Below are positions 9,178-18,081 of a stretch of DNA of 64,000 nt, piece after piece (position 1 is the first letter of the stretch; the number at the start of each line of letters is the position of its first letter). Location: assembly GCA_947497905.1 (NCBI GenBank), contig CANMIH010000001.1, positions 930,001-994,000 on the forward strand, in the 5' to 3' direction. A program made the position numbers and the translations under genes. Origin of the DNA: an uncultured Pelagimonas sp. (lineage in GTDB: Bacteria; Pseudomonadota; Alphaproteobacteria; Rhodobacterales; Rhodobacteraceae). The notes beneath the pieces were generated by a model. It was given only the letters and a program-made list of their open reading frames with translations, ran no database searches and had not been told where the DNA came from.

Positions 9178-10104
9178 TTAGTTGGCGTTGACAGGCGCAG
9201 TATTTTCGCCGCCATTGTCGATGGCCCAGTTGGCATTGGTTTTGATCCCGCCCAGCGGGAAGAAATGCACTTGGGTGATGTTGAAATCCGGGTTTGCTGC
9301 TTTGTGCGCCGCCAGATCGGTCAGGATCTCGGTTGGCTCATGGGGCAGAAGAAGTTTGGTCACGTCCTTGGCCCGTTTCTGAAGCACTTTCAGCGAGGGG
9401 CCAACGCCGCAAGCGATGGCGAACTTGATCATGGTCTGCAGTTTGGCAGGACCGGCGATGCCGATGTGCACCGGAATGTTCAGGCCGCGCTCTTGCATTT
9501 CATTGACCCATTCGATGACGGGCTGGGCTTCAAAGCAGAACTGGGTTGCCAGCGCCATCTCCGCATCCGTGCGCTTGGAAAACTCCTGTTTCCAGTCAAG
9601 CGCCGCGTAGGTGTTGGCACGGCCCCCTTCAGGGTCGATGTCGAGGTTGGGCTCGGGGTGGCCGGCCACGTGCAGGTTGGTAAAGCCTGCCTGATCAAAC
9701 AGGCCGGTTTCCAGAAGCTGCATCGAGCTATCAAAATCGCCATGCGGTTTGGCCACGCCTCCCGCCAGGATCAAGCCCTGTTTGACGTCAGCTTCGCCCT
9801 GATACTGGGCAATCCAATCGGCCAAAGTGGCTTTGTCTTTGATGATACGTGCCGGGAAGTGCGGCATGACATCAAAGCCTTCGTCTTTGATGCGCTTGGC
9901 GGTCGCGACCATATCCTCGATCGGAGTGCCTTCGATGTGTGCAATGTACACACGGGTGCCAGCAGGCAGAAGGTCACGGAAATCGTCGACCTTGGCCGCG
10001 GTGCGCGGCATCACTTCGATCGAATAGCCTTTCAGAAAGGCCTCGAGCTCGGCGTTCCCTGCGCCGGTCTTCTCTTCGCGCTTGCGAAAGTTGAGCAATG
10101 CCAT
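9178..10104 (-). CDS. Divergent methylenetetrahydrofolate reductase (MetF-like)
   Basis: A 308-residue flavin-dependent methylene-THF reductase family protein (interconverting 5,10-methylene-THF and 5-methyl-THF). Family features are the early FSIEVMPR-type strand (YSIEVMPRTAAK), HFPARII, LILAGGVAKPHGDF, NLHVAGHPEPN, TQFCFEAQPVIEW and PVHIGIAGPAKLQTM. It differs from the usual biosynthetic MetF in many positions, as expected for a paralogue dedicated to methyl catabolism. The start at 10104 is set by GGGAGG five bases upstream. It sits between the 98-aa protein (28 bp upstream) and the methyltransferase (9 bp downstream), so the three are probably one transcript. Direction of the reaction in the cell is inferred from context only. 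Confidence 0.85.
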   Translation of the reverse strand: MALLNFRKREEKTGAGNAELEAFLKGYSIEVMPRTAAKVDDFRDLLPAGTRVYIAHIEGTPIEDMVATAKRIKDEGFDVMPHFPARIIKDKATLADWIAQYQGEADVKQGLILAGGVAKPHGDFDSSMQLLETGLFDQAGFTNLHVAGHPEPNLDIDPEGGRANTYAALDWKQEFSKRTDAEMALATQFCFEAQPVIEWVNEMQERGLNIPVHIGIAGPAKLQTMIKFAIACGVGPSLKVLQKRAKDVTKLLLPHEPTEILTDLAAHKAANPDFNITQVHFFPLGGIKTNANWAIDNGGENTAPVNAN

Positions 10105-10132
10105 GATGGCCTCCCTAAGTCTCATTGGGCCC

Positions 10133-10429
10133 TTAGGCCCGTCCATCGTTTGCAATCAGCACTTTGATACGATCTTGATCGTATTCCGCATCCAGACGTT
10201 CAGCTTCGGATTTTGCGACCTCATTTGGGTCACCTTCGACCGCCCCGATCACCTCTTTGCGCCATTCGGCCAGGTAATCGTCGGTCTCGGCTGCACCGGA
10301 TTTCATCGCAGCGCGGTCAATCGCTTGTTCGAACCGTTCAGGCAGCTGAACTTTGGCACCACGACGACCTTTGCCCACAATGACCTGGGCTGGGATGTCG
10401 CGCCAATAAACGATGGTGACGTCGGGCAT
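10133..10429 (-). CDS. Small 'virulence factor' family protein of the one-carbon operon
   Basis: A 98-residue soluble protein starting MPDVTIVYWRDIPAQVI and containing KGRRGAKVQLPERFEQAIDRAA and DDYLAEWRK segments. It belongs to a family misleadingly called virulence factor in databases; no toxin or secretion feature is visible. In this setting it is the first gene of an operon with MetF-like and methyl-THF methyltransferase genes, so a role as an accessory or assembly factor in methyl transfer is a reasonable inference. The start at 10429 has AAGGAATCACCGC upstream; an in-frame extension to 10600 lacks a ribosome site and reads as low-complexity leader. Confidence 0.7.
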   Translation of the reverse strand: MPDVTIVYWRDIPAQVIVGKGRRGAKVQLPERFEQAIDRAAMKSGAAETDDYLAEWRKEVIGAVEGDPNEVAKSEAERLDAEYDQDRIKVLIANDGRA

Positions 10430-10818
10430 GCGGTGATTCCTTGTCTGGTTTTCGCAATCTTTAACGGCGAGACAGCAGGGGACGCAGTCGATTTTCGACT
10501 TGTGCCATACCGTGAGCGACAGGGTAGACATGTCGGAAGATTTCTCCAACCGCTTCGGATCAGCTAAGTTTTCAGAAAGAATATGAATTTGGTTCATCAA
10601 GTTTCGCTATTACTTGACGCTCACTTCAAGTCGGCACTGCCCCAAAGACGTTAACGAACGCGGGTGAGCCTAGTTTTCTGGCTTTGCAGCCCAGCGAACA
10701 TTTCTAGCGCCCATGCCCTTCGTGAAAAATCCAAAGCTTCGACAGTATCGAGTTGCTTGCGCGGGACAGATAGCCCGCGTATCGTGAACTCAAGTTGAAA
10801 TCGGAAAGGCGCAATACG
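10430..10818. other. Intergenic region between divergent one-carbon operon and ppx/gppA
   Basis: 389 bp with no convincing gene. It should hold the promoters of both divergent units. I looked for SAM-II, SAM/SAH and cobalamin riboswitch signatures and found none I could support. An open frame continues upstream of the 98-aa gene to 10600 but lacks a start with a ribosome site. Confidence 0.6.
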
Positions 10819-11931
10819 ATGGCGCCAAAGCGTCCCAAGGCTGCGGGCGCGTTCCCGAAACCGGTAGAGAGCCCCGCGCCCGCTCGGCCAGACCCGAATG
10901 CGTTATACGCTGCGTTGGATCTGGGCACGAACAGTTGCCGCATGCTGATTGCCCAACCAAAGGGCAGTCAATTCCATGTGGTTGATAGCTTTTCTAAGTC
11001 CGTCCAGCTTGGGCACGGGCTCGAAAAGACTGGCCGACTAAGTCGTACGTCGATGGCGCGTACGATCTCAGCTTTGCACGTGTGTCGTCAAAAGATTGAC
11101 CGGCATAAAGTAGCTCGGATGCGTTTGGTCGCAACCGAAGCCTGTCGTCGTGCCAAAAATGCCCGTGATTTTATCCGTCAGGTGCGGCGTGAGACGGGCC
11201 TCAAACTTGAGATTATTCAGCCCGAGGAAGAAGCGCGTCTGGCGGTGATTTCTTGCGCGCCTTTGGTTTCAACCAAGACCGAACAGCTACTGGTTGTTGA
11301 TATCGGGGGCGGCTCGACCGAGCTTGTCTGGATCGACATCAGTGCGGTGCCCCGGCGCGATAGACCACGTGCTATCATGCGGTTACATGCCGGATTTCAT
11401 CCACCTGAGAGCCCGTTTCCAGCCGCGAAAGTTGTGGACTGGATCAGTGTGCCGCTAGGTGTGGCCACGTTGCGTGATCAATTCTCGGATGTGGCGGATG
11501 ATGCTGCACGTTACGCTTTGATGAGCTGGTATTTCGAAGAGCATCTGTCTGATTTCGCGCCTTACGCGGATGAACAGGAGCGCGAAGGTTTTCAGATCGT
11601 CGGCACAAGCGGTACGGTCACCACAGTGGCCGCCACGCATCTGGGATTGCGGAGATATGACCGTACCAAAGTGGATGGACTTCGGATGAGCTCTGACCAA
11701 ATTGAGACGGTCATTCAACGCTATCTTGAAATGGGCCCCACCGGGCGTCGGCGGGATCCTCGGATTGGGCCGGATCGACATGCCCTGATTATGTCAGGCT
11801 CTGCGATTCTTCAGGCGCTTCTTCGGCTTTGGCCCACTGATCGGCTGTCGGTAGCGGATCGCGGTCTGCGTGAAGGTCTGCTATATGCGCAGATGTCGGC
11901 GGATGGCGTGTTGGAAGACGGCCCGCTATAA
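10819..11931 (+). CDS. Ppx/GppA family phosphatase
   Basis: A 370-residue member of the exopolyphosphatase/guanosine pentaphosphatase family, of the ASKHA fold. The N-terminal ATP-fold segment [36 protein letters not shown] and the second phosphate loop [13 protein letters not shown] are present, as is [15 protein letters not shown] further on. Such enzymes hydrolyse polyphosphate and/or pppGpp; which one is not decidable here. It has only the two-domain catalytic core and no HD domain, typical of short alphaproteobacterial forms. GGAAAGG at 10803-10809 supports the start at 10819. A proline-alanine-rich tail of about 28 residues precedes the fold. rlmE follows 46 bp downstream. Confidence 0.92.
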   Translation: MAPKRPKAAGAFPKPVESPAPARPDPNALYAALDLGTNSCRMLIAQPKGSQFHVVDSFSKSVQLGHGLEKTGRLSRTSMARTISALHVCRQKIDRHKVARMRLVATEACRRAKNARDFIRQVRRETGLKLEIIQPEEEARLAVISCAPLVSTKTEQLLVVDIGGGSTELVWIDISAVPRRDRPRAIMRLHAGFHPPESPFPAAKVVDWISVPLGVATLRDQFSDVADDAARYALMSWYFEEHLSDFAPYADEQEREGFQIVGTSGTVTTVAATHLGLRRYDRTKVDGLRMSSDQIETVIQRYLEMGPTGRRRDPRIGPDRHALIMSGSAILQALLRLWPTDRLSVADRGLREGLLYAQMSADGVLEDGPL

Positions 11932-11977
11932 TGTTTCGGCGGATGCTCCGCCTCAAATCAAAAAAGAAGAGAGACCC

Positions 11978-12721
11978 ATGGCGAAAGGTCCCAGTAAAAA
12001 CAGTTCAGGACGCGGTCAACGCGACCTGAAGGTAAAGGTCAAAACCGCCCGTGGGCGCAAACTTAGCTCAACCCTTTGGTTGCAGCGGCAGCTCAATGAC
12101 CCCTATGTCAAACGGGCAAAAGCCGATGGGCTTCGCGGAAGAGCGGCCTATAAGATTCTGGAAATAGACGACAAATACCGTTTTTTGGTTCCGGGCGCGC
12201 GTGTTGTTGACCTTGGCTGTGCGCCGGGTGGCTGGAGCCAAGTGGCGGTAAAGCGCGTCAATGCTTTGGGCGAACGGGCTGGCAAACGGGTTGGGACGGT
12301 TCTTGGTGTGGATCTTCAGGAAGTTGATCCGATTGCCGGTGCTGAACTGCACCAGCTTGATTTCCTCGACGAAGGTGCGGACGACAAGGTGAAAGCCTGG
12401 CTTGGTGGCGAGGCGGATGTTGTGATGTCCGACATGGCTGCCGCGTCTTCGGGTCACAAACAGACCGATCACCTGCGGATTATTTCTCTGTGCGAAGCGG
12501 CCGCCTATTTTGCCTTCGACGTGCTGGAAGAAGGCGGCACCTTTGTCGCGAAGGTTCTGGCTGGTGGCGCGGAAGGATCGCTTCAAGCTCTGTTGAAAAA
12601 GCGCTTCAACAAAGTTGCGAACTTCAAACCCCCGGCAAGCCGATCAGATTCGTCAGAGAAATTTGTGGTAGCCACCGGATTTCGCGGACGCACGGAGGAC
12701 GAGACGGGCGACGAAGGGTAA
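11978..12721 (+). CDS. rlmE: 23S rRNA 2'-O-ribose methyltransferase RlmE (FtsJ/RrmJ)
   Basis: RlmE methylates the 2'-O of U2552 in the A loop of 23S rRNA. The 247-residue protein has a basic N-terminal extension rich in K and R, then the Rossmann fold with [15 protein letters not shown] as SAM site. The catalytic K-D-K-E tetrad is visible: K in [11 protein letters not shown] in [13 protein letters not shown] in TFVAKVL and E in SSEKFVV. The start at 11978 follows AAGAAGAGAG. The gene directly follows ppx/gppA on the same strand and the pair is likely co-transcribed. Confidence 0.95.
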   Translation: MAKGPSKNSSGRGQRDLKVKVKTARGRKLSSTLWLQRQLNDPYVKRAKADGLRGRAAYKILEIDDKYRFLVPGARVVDLGCAPGGWSQVAVKRVNALGERAGKRVGTVLGVDLQEVDPIAGAELHQLDFLDEGADDKVKAWLGGEADVVMSDMAAASSGHKQTDHLRIISLCEAAAYFAFDVLEEGGTFVAKVLAGGAEGSLQALLKKRFNKVANFKPPASRSDSSEKFVVATGFRGRTEDETGDEG

Positions 12722-12988
12722 TTTCGGCCGCGCGTTGAACGAGTTGCAGGCCGTTTCTATCAAAGATGCGGCGACTGTTTCAGACAGAACCTTTTCCCGG
12801 GAGTAAGGCTTTTGGGCCTTACTCTGACCAAAAAGCGAAAACAGTTTTGCGCGCTGATGACTGCGCGCAAGCGAATTTAGATGTGTCACAGTATCGGGCA
12901 TGGCAGCGTCCCTTGGCAGAAGAACATGGGTCGAAAGTGGCAGAGCATTGCGTCAGAACCGGACCCATGCGGAGGCAAGAATCTGGCT
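12722..12988. other. Structured intergenic region with two perfect hairpins
   Basis: Between rlmE and the lipoprotein gene are two inverted repeats: AGTAAGGC/GCCTTACT (12802-12823, 6-nt loop) and TTGCGCGC/GCGCGCAA (12847-12870, 8-nt loop). Neither is followed by a T-run on the plus strand, so termination of rlmE is uncertain. On the minus strand the second is followed by a moderately T-rich stretch. A small RNA or processed 3' end is possible but unproven. Confidence 0.4.
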
Positions 12989-13492
12989 ATGACCAATCTG
13001 ACCCGAAATCCTCAAAGAATTTGCTTTCAGCAGCTGTGCAAATTGCCTTTAATTTTAGGGATCTTCGCTCTGCTTCTGGCGGGCTGCGGCGCAGAGTCGG
13101 TGTCCAATAGTACATCATTTCGAGACCCCGGGCATCCGCTTGGGTCTCAGGCGGATGTTACACTTGACCGATTGAAGGGAGATTGGCGGATTGTGCATAG
13201 TTCTGATCCGAAATGGACCGGAAAGCTGACATTCTCCGCATATTCTTTGTCTACTGAACAGACGAACCTGTCGCTGTCCCAGATCGGGCCGGGGCGGTTT
13301 GATCTGCACGGGCGTGAAGTTTGGGTGCATTGGATGGACGGCGGCAATCGAACCGCCGCGATCGGTGCACAGGATGGAGGTTTGGTGTGGATCATGGATC
13401 GGACTGGTCGCACCAATGACCGCACATCTGCGGCGCAAGAGATTTTGGACTGGTACGGGTATGATCTTCATCGGATCAACCGGCGCCCTTAA
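12989..13492 (+). CDS. Predicted lipoprotein of unknown function
   Basis: A 167-residue protein with a lipoprotein signal (LPLILGIFALLLAGC, Cys at about residue 31) and a soluble C-terminal part that begins with DVTLDRLKGDWRIVHSSDPKW. The spacing of hydrophobic strands and the GDW near the start recall lipocalin-like eight-stranded barrels, but the match is weak and I do not assign a ligand. The start at 12989 places the signal correctly; the nearest purine-rich site, GGAGG, is 13 bases away, so a start further upstream at 12881 is not excluded. It precedes the carnitine dehydrogenase fusion gene by 21 bp and may share its transcript. Confidence 0.65.
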   Translation: MTNLTRNPQRICFQQLCKLPLILGIFALLLAGCGAESVSNSTSFRDPGHPLGSQADVTLDRLKGDWRIVHSSDPKWTGKLTFSAYSLSTEQTNLSLSQIGPGRFDLHGREVWVHWMDGGNRTAAIGAQDGGLVWIMDRTGRTNDRTSAAQEILDWYGYDLHRINRRP

Positions 13493-13513
13493 GAACGTCA
13501 CGGGGAGAACGAT

Positions 13514-14923
13514 ATGACGAAAACAGCAGCGATCATCGGAGGGGGTGTCATCGGCGGTGGCTGGGCCGCGCGGTTCCTTTTGATGGGCTGGGATGTTCGG
13601 GTGTTTGACCCGGATCCGGAAGCCGAGCGTAAGATTGGCGAAGTGATGGCCAATGCCGAGCGTGCGCTGCCAATGTTGTACGAAGCGCCACTTCCGGCAC
13701 GCGGTACGCTGTCGTTTCACGCGACCATTGCCGAGGCTGTTGAAGGCGCTCAATATGTTCAGGAAAGCGTGCCTGAGCGCTTGGATCTGAAACTCAAGGT
13801 ATATCAAGAGCTTCAGGCGCATTGCTCAACCGATTGTGTGTTGGCGTCGTCCACCAGTGGCTTTAAACCCTCTGAGCTTCAAGAGGGTTCCAACCGCCCC
13901 GGTCAAATCCTTGTCGCGCATCCGTTTAATCCGGTTTATCTGCTGCCCTTGGCAGAGCTGGTGCCCGGCCCCAATGGGGATCCAGAGGTGATTGAGCGAG
14001 CCCGCACCGTTTTGACCGAGATCGGCATGCATCCCTTGCACGTCAAAGCCGAAATCGATGCTCATATTGCCGACCGTTTTCTTGAGGCGGTGTGGCGCGA
14101 GGCTCTTTGGCTGGTCAAAGATGGAATCGCCACAACCGAAGAAATCGACGACGCCATCCGATATGGCTTTGGTCTGCGGTGGGCGCAGATGGGGCTGTTT
14201 GAAACTTATCGCGTGGCCGGTGGCGAAGCAGGTATGAAACATTTCATGGCACAGTTTGGCCCGGCCTTGAAATGGCCCTGGACCAAGTTGATGGATGTGC
14301 CAGAGTTCAATGACGAATTGGTGGATCTGATCGCGGGCCAATCCGATGCACAATCGGGTCATATGTCGATCCGAGAGTTGGAGCGTCTGCGGGATGACAA
14401 TCTTGTCGCAATGATGCGGGCGCTAAAAGGGCAGGAGGCGGCGGCCGGAAAACTGATCCTCGATCACGACGCCACATTGCGCAAACCGCTTGGTGATGAT
14501 GTGCCGCTGGTCACGGTGCGCCGAAAAATACCGGTCGATTGGACTGATATGAACCGGCACATGAATGAAGGGCGCTATGGTCAGATCTTTAGCGACGCCT
14601 CGGAAGAATTTATGACACATGTCGGCGCCGACCGGGCCTATGTGGATGCCGGGAACAGCTATTTCACTGCGGAAACCACAACCAAGTTTCTGGCGGAAAC
14701 ACTCGCCGGTGAAGATGTGATTGTGGAAACCAAAGTCACGCTTGGCGAAGGGAAAAAGCTGCGCCTCTGGCATGAAATGAAACGCGCAACCGATGGTGAA
14801 CTTATGGCAACCTGCGACCAGTTCCTGTTGCATGTGTCGTTGGAAACCCGCCGGTCTTGCCCACCCTTACCGCATGTTCAGTCCGCGATTGAGGCTTTGG
14901 CCAAGGCTCACTCTGAGGCATGA
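13514..14923 (+). CDS. Carnitine 3-dehydrogenase fused to a hot-dog thioesterase
   Basis: A 469-residue two-domain protein. Residues 1 to about 315 are a 3-hydroxyacyl-CoA-dehydrogenase-type enzyme with the NAD site AAIIGGGVIGGGWAARF, VQESVPERLDLK, SSTSGFKPSEL and VAHPFNPVYLLPL, matching L-carnitine dehydrogenase (carnitine to 3-dehydrocarnitine). Residues about 335 to 469 are a 4-hydroxybenzoyl-CoA-thioesterase-like hot-dog domain (KIPVDWTDMNRHMNEGRYGQ). In known carnitine pathways the product is cleaved by a BKACE-type enzyme to betainyl-CoA, which a thioesterase hydrolyses to glycine betaine, so the two fused activities flank one missing step. No BKACE gene is nearby. A strong terminator follows at 14929. 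Confidence 0.88.
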   Translation: MTKTAAIIGGGVIGGGWAARFLLMGWDVRVFDPDPEAERKIGEVMANAERALPMLYEAPLPARGTLSFHATIAEAVEGAQYVQESVPERLDLKLKVYQELQAHCSTDCVLASSTSGFKPSELQEGSNRPGQILVAHPFNPVYLLPLAELVPGPNGDPEVIERARTVLTEIGMHPLHVKAEIDAHIADRFLEAVWREALWLVKDGIATTEEIDDAIRYGFGLRWAQMGLFETYRVAGGEAGMKHFMAQFGPALKWPWTKLMDVPEFNDELVDLIAGQSDAQSGHMSIRELERLRDDNLVAMMRALKGQEAAAGKLILDHDATLRKPLGDDVPLVTVRRKIPVDWTDMNRHMNEGRYGQIFSDASEEFMTHVGADRAYVDAGNSYFTAETTTKFLAETLAGEDVIVETKVTLGEGKKLRLWHEMKRATDGELMATCDQFLLHVSLETRRSCPPLPHVQSAIEALAKAHSEA

Positions 14924-14928
14924 TCCTG

Positions 14929-14963
14929 AAACCCGGCGCGCCAATCAGGGCGCCGGGTTTTCA
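14929..14963 (+). terminator. Rho-independent terminator of the carnitine dehydrogenase gene
   Basis: The ten-base perfect stem AACCCGGCGC/GCGCCGGGTT has a ten-base loop and ends in TTTTC, directly after the stop codon. Confidence 0.88.
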
Positions 14964-15047
14964 CCCGCAGATTTGTTGTACCCATAGGTGAATTTCTGAC
15001 GTAACCTGCTTGAAACAAAGCGTTTCAAAATCGAGCGGGACAATTTC

Positions 15048-15920
15048 ATGCAGACAGCAGCGGCACTGACGATGGTGCGGGATGATACGTTTTATCTGAA
15101 AGCCTGGCTGCGCTACTATGGGGGCATGTTTGGCCGCGAAAACTGCTATATCGTGAATCACGGCCGAGGCGCTGAAGTGGCTCAGCTTGCAGAAGGCTGC
15201 AATATCATCGGTATACCGGGTGAACCTCATCCAAATTTCGATATGAAGCGCTGGCGGATGCTCAACAATTTTGTGCAGGGGCTGCGCAGTTATTACAAAC
15301 ACGTTGTGGTGGGCGATGTTGACGAACTTGTGGTCGTCGATCCGATCAGAGAATGCTCTTTGTTGGAGTTTCTGGAACAGGTCAAACCCCGCCGCGTGCT
15401 GACACCTGTCGGATTGGAAGTGATCCATCGCACCGATCTCGAAACGGATGTGATCGACGATAAAATCCTAGGCCCGCGCCGCTATGTTCGGCTGGCGCCC
15501 CATTATTCAAAACCCTGCGTGATCAGTATGGGCACCAAAATTGCGCGCGGCGGGCACTATACCCAGTTTGACCAGTTGTTGACCCCGGACGGTCTTTTTC
15601 TCTTTCACCTCAAATACTGTGATTTTGAAAACTATGTGCAGGTGATGAACGCCCGCAACAAAGTCACACAAGACATTGGCGTGGACGTGAAAGATGCGGC
15701 TATTGGTGGCCACTGGTTTCCTGAATCTCGCGGAGAAGATCACGCAGTGTTTCAGGCTTTTCAGGGGCTTGAGCTGAAAGAGGGCTTTGATCTTGGTTGG
15801 GTGCGGCGGCGTATGCACCGCAGTTTTGCCCCGCGCGGAGATACCGGTTTTTATAACTTCAAACGGCCTGACTATGACGGGCAATATTTGCTCCCGGACC
15901 GTTTTTCCGGGCTGTTCTAA
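15048..15920 (+). CDS. Glycosyltransferase family 2-type protein
   Basis: A 290-residue protein of the family-2-like group (Glyco_tranf_2_4 type): N-terminal ALTMVRDDTFYLKAWLRYYGG, then the acidic VVGDVDELVVVDP segment with a D-x-D-like motif (about residue 95) for a metal-nucleotide sugar, and KYCDFENYVQVMNARNK further on. There is no signal peptide or membrane segment, so it is cytoplasmic or peripheral. The acceptor is unknown; such stand-alone enzymes act on surface polysaccharides or lipids. The gene lies alone after a terminator and is convergent, 2 bp apart, with the membrane protein gene that follows. Confidence 0.8.
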   Translation: MQTAAALTMVRDDTFYLKAWLRYYGGMFGRENCYIVNHGRGAEVAQLAEGCNIIGIPGEPHPNFDMKRWRMLNNFVQGLRSYYKHVVVGDVDELVVVDPIRECSLLEFLEQVKPRRVLTPVGLEVIHRTDLETDVIDDKILGPRRYVRLAPHYSKPCVISMGTKIARGGHYTQFDQLLTPDGLFLFHLKYCDFENYVQVMNARNKVTQDIGVDVKDAAIGGHWFPESRGEDHAVFQAFQGLELKEGFDLGWVRRRMHRSFAPRGDTGFYNFKRPDYDGQYLLPDRFSGLF

Positions 15921-15922
15921 CC

Positions 15923-16453
15923 TTAGGGTTTGATGGCCGACAGAAAGGTGATGTTAATCTCGTCAAGTTTTGGCAGGGCGGATTGGATTTCGTCTTTTTC
16001 CTGCTCAAGATAGGTTTGAACGGTCTGATCAATCTGCGCGGCCAGTGTGACCCAGGTGTCTTTTGGCACCAAAGTGAGGGCAAAAGCCGTACTCGCTCCG
16101 ATCACCAGACCAAGTGAGTTCCCGCGTCTTGGCCCGCGTGTGATCAGGGTTTGAACCGCATGCGCCCCCATTTTGACCATAGAATAGGACAAAAACACCG
16201 TGCAGCCCGCAATGGCAATAAACTGTCGATAGGGTGAAAGAGAGGCCTCTGATAAAAAGCTTTCAATGCCAGATCGGTTGTAGGCAAGAAGCAAACAGAA
16301 ACCGGCCCAGACAAAACCAAAAATGGCGAGACGGAAGGCGCGGGGCTCCACTTCGGGATAGGCAGATCGCCAACCGCGTTGCTGCGAAGGATCAACGCGC
16401 AGGCTCCGCCGGTAGAAGTCAGTTTGGTCTAGTTTTCGGTGGCTCGTTGTCAT
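15923..16453 (-). CDS. Conserved membrane protein of unknown function
   Basis: A 176-residue protein with a soluble N-terminus (about 50 residues) and three hydrophobic segments: LAIFGFVWAGFCLLLAY, FIAIAGCTVFLSYSMVKM and LGLVIGASTAFALTLV, followed by an acidic amphipathic tail (DQTVQTYLEQEKDEIQSALP). I do not recognise it. The start at 16453 (MTTSHRKLDQ) has AGGG upstream; the in-frame extension to 16528 would run through an inverted repeat and is disfavoured. It lies downstream of the M20 peptidase gene on the same strand, separated by a hairpin. Confidence 0.65.
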   Translation of the reverse strand: MTTSHRKLDQTDFYRRSLRVDPSQQRGWRSAYPEVEPRAFRLAIFGFVWAGFCLLLAYNRSGIESFLSEASLSPYRQFIAIAGCTVFLSYSMVKMGAHAVQTLITRGPRRGNSLGLVIGASTAFALTLVPKDTWVTLAAQIDQTVQTYLEQEKDEIQSALPKLDEINITFLSAIKP

Positions 16454-16503
16454 GAATTGGGACCCTAGAGGGCAATTCCTGACGAAATCCGAAATGGGCG
16501 CAT

Positions 16504-16528
16504 GTGATTTGCTTAGAAAACAAATCAC
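16504..16528 (-). repeat. Inverted repeat upstream of the membrane protein gene
   Basis: Perfect arms GTGATTTG and CAAATCAC (8 bp, 9-nt spacer) lie about 50 bp upstream of the start at 16453. It could be an operator or part of the 5' leader. Confidence 0.35.
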
Positions 16529-16544
16529 CTTGTCTCGAGTTCAA

Positions 16545-16573
16545 GGGGGCGTTCAAAACCTTCAAACGCCCCC
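16545..16573 (-). terminator. Probable terminator after the M20 peptidase gene
   Basis: The nine-base perfect arms GGGGGCGTT/AACGCCCCC lie seven bases past the peptidase stop. The T-run is weak (TTGAA), so termination may be partial. Confidence 0.55.
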
Positions 16574-16579
16574 AAATGG

Positions 16580-17959
16580 TTAGCGTGTCATGGCGTCCAG
16601 GATACGCGCCCAGCTGCGAATGCCTTTGTGGAAGCTTTTCACGTCGTACTTCTCGTTAGGCGAATGAATTTGGTCGTCGTCATTGGCAAATCCGACCAAC
16701 ATCGAATCAAGTTCGAGGATGGATTTGAAGAACCCAACAACCGGGATCGATCCGCCCATGCCGGTGAACACCGCTTCGCGGTCCCATTCATCCGACAGCG
16801 CGCCGCGTGCGGCCTCAAATTCGGGGCGCTCCAGATTCATGACCGAGGCGCGCGATCCTTCAAGATCGTTGTCCCAAGTCACCGAGATATCGGTTGAGAG
16901 GCGATCTTCGACGTGTTTGCGGATTTTGTCACGCAATGCGTCAGGATCCATGTCACCCACAAGACGGCAGGTGATTTTACAATGTGCCTTCGACGGCAGA
17001 ACGGTCTTGGACCCAACACCGTTATATCCGCCCCACAAACCGTTCACTTCGAGCGTTGGGCGAGTCCATTGCTGTTCCAGCGTGGTGCGGTCTTTTTCAC
17101 CGTGCGCTTTGGTGTAACCGACAGAGTTCAGATAGTCGGCTTCGTCAAAGCCGCAGTTTTCCCACTGGCGCAGCTGTTCATCCGAGACATCATGCACGCC
17201 CTCATAAAAGCCCTCGACGGCGATTTTGCCGGTTTCGTCGTCATAAAACGAGGCCACAATGCGCGACATTTCCCGCAGCGGGTTCAGACCGGGGCCGCCA
17301 TAATGGCCAGAATGCAGGTCAATGCGTGGGCCGGTCAGGGTGAACTCGTCTTTCAGCATGCCGCGCAGCTGTGATGCAATCGACGGTACGCCGCGCGAAA
17401 CCATGGAGGTGTCACAGACCAAGGCAATATCGGCCTTCAGTTCGTCTTTGTGCGCTTCCAGGAAGGGGATCAGCGACGGCGAACCGGATTCTTCTTCACC
17501 TTCAAAGAAGAAGGTGATGCGGCAGGGTAGGGTGCCATGAATGTCTTTCCAGGCGCGGCAGGCTTCGACAAAGGTCATCAACTGGCCTTTGTCATCAGAC
17601 GACCCACGGCCTCGGATCACCTGACCATGTTCGGTCTCCTGCAGCTGAGGCTCAAAGGGCGGTGTATCCCAGAGATCAAGCGGATCAACAGGCTGCACAT
17701 CATAGTGACCGTAGAAAAGCACATGTGGACCATCACCTTCGATGTGCCCCACAACCATCGGATGGCCAGGGGTTTCGCGCTTTTCTGCTGTGACACCGAT
17801 GCTTTTGAGATCGGCCACAAGCCAATCGGCCGCCGCGTCGCAATCGGCTTTGAAGGCTGGATCGGTGGAAATGGATGGAATGCGAAGCAGTGTCATCAGT
17901 CGGTCAAGCGACTGTGGCAGTTCGGAATCAATGCGGGACAAGACGTCATTCAACGACAT
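16580..17959 (-). CDS. M20 family metallopeptidase (dipeptidase type)
   Basis: A 459-residue di-zinc exopeptidase of the M20 dipeptidase (CNDP-like) group. Zinc and catalytic motifs are in order: YGHYDVQPVDP (about 101), RGSSDDKGQ (about 136), FEGEEESGSPS (about 169), LVCDTSM and the C-terminal SPNEKYD. The lid domain lies between about 210 and 385. It is predicted to act in the cytoplasm on dipeptides or related amides; the substrate is not set by sequence. AGGAG lies upstream of the start at 17959. It is divergent from hemA, with 270 bp between. Confidence 0.92.
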   Translation of the reverse strand: MSLNDVLSRIDSELPQSLDRLMTLLRIPSISTDPAFKADCDAAADWLVADLKSIGVTAEKRETPGHPMVVGHIEGDGPHVLFYGHYDVQPVDPLDLWDTPPFEPQLQETEHGQVIRGRGSSDDKGQLMTFVEACRAWKDIHGTLPCRITFFFEGEEESGSPSLIPFLEAHKDELKADIALVCDTSMVSRGVPSIASQLRGMLKDEFTLTGPRIDLHSGHYGGPGLNPLREMSRIVASFYDDETGKIAVEGFYEGVHDVSDEQLRQWENCGFDEADYLNSVGYTKAHGEKDRTTLEQQWTRPTLEVNGLWGGYNGVGSKTVLPSKAHCKITCRLVGDMDPDALRDKIRKHVEDRLSTDISVTWDNDLEGSRASVMNLERPEFEAARGALSDEWDREAVFTGMGGSIPVVGFFKSILELDSMLVGFANDDDQIHSPNEKYDVKSFHKGIRSWARILDAMTR

Positions 17960-18081
17960 TTATGGCTCCTATTGGAAATTTGGCGCGAGCCTATCAGAGC
18001 ACCGGGCAGTGTCCAGCGGGCCGCGTTGTTTCCGATATGCGTCGCAAAAGTGTCGTCTTGAAACTCAAAGTCAGTTTAGAC

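Noticed and set aside
10430-10600. Upstream extension of the 98-aa one-carbon operon protein
   Set aside because: Reads as unrelated sequence without ribosome site; the family N-terminus begins at MPDVTIVYW.
10430-10818. Possible SAM or cobalamin riboswitch for the one-carbon operon
   Set aside because: No match to the conserved cores of SAM-II, SAM/SAH or cobalamin aptamers that I could support.
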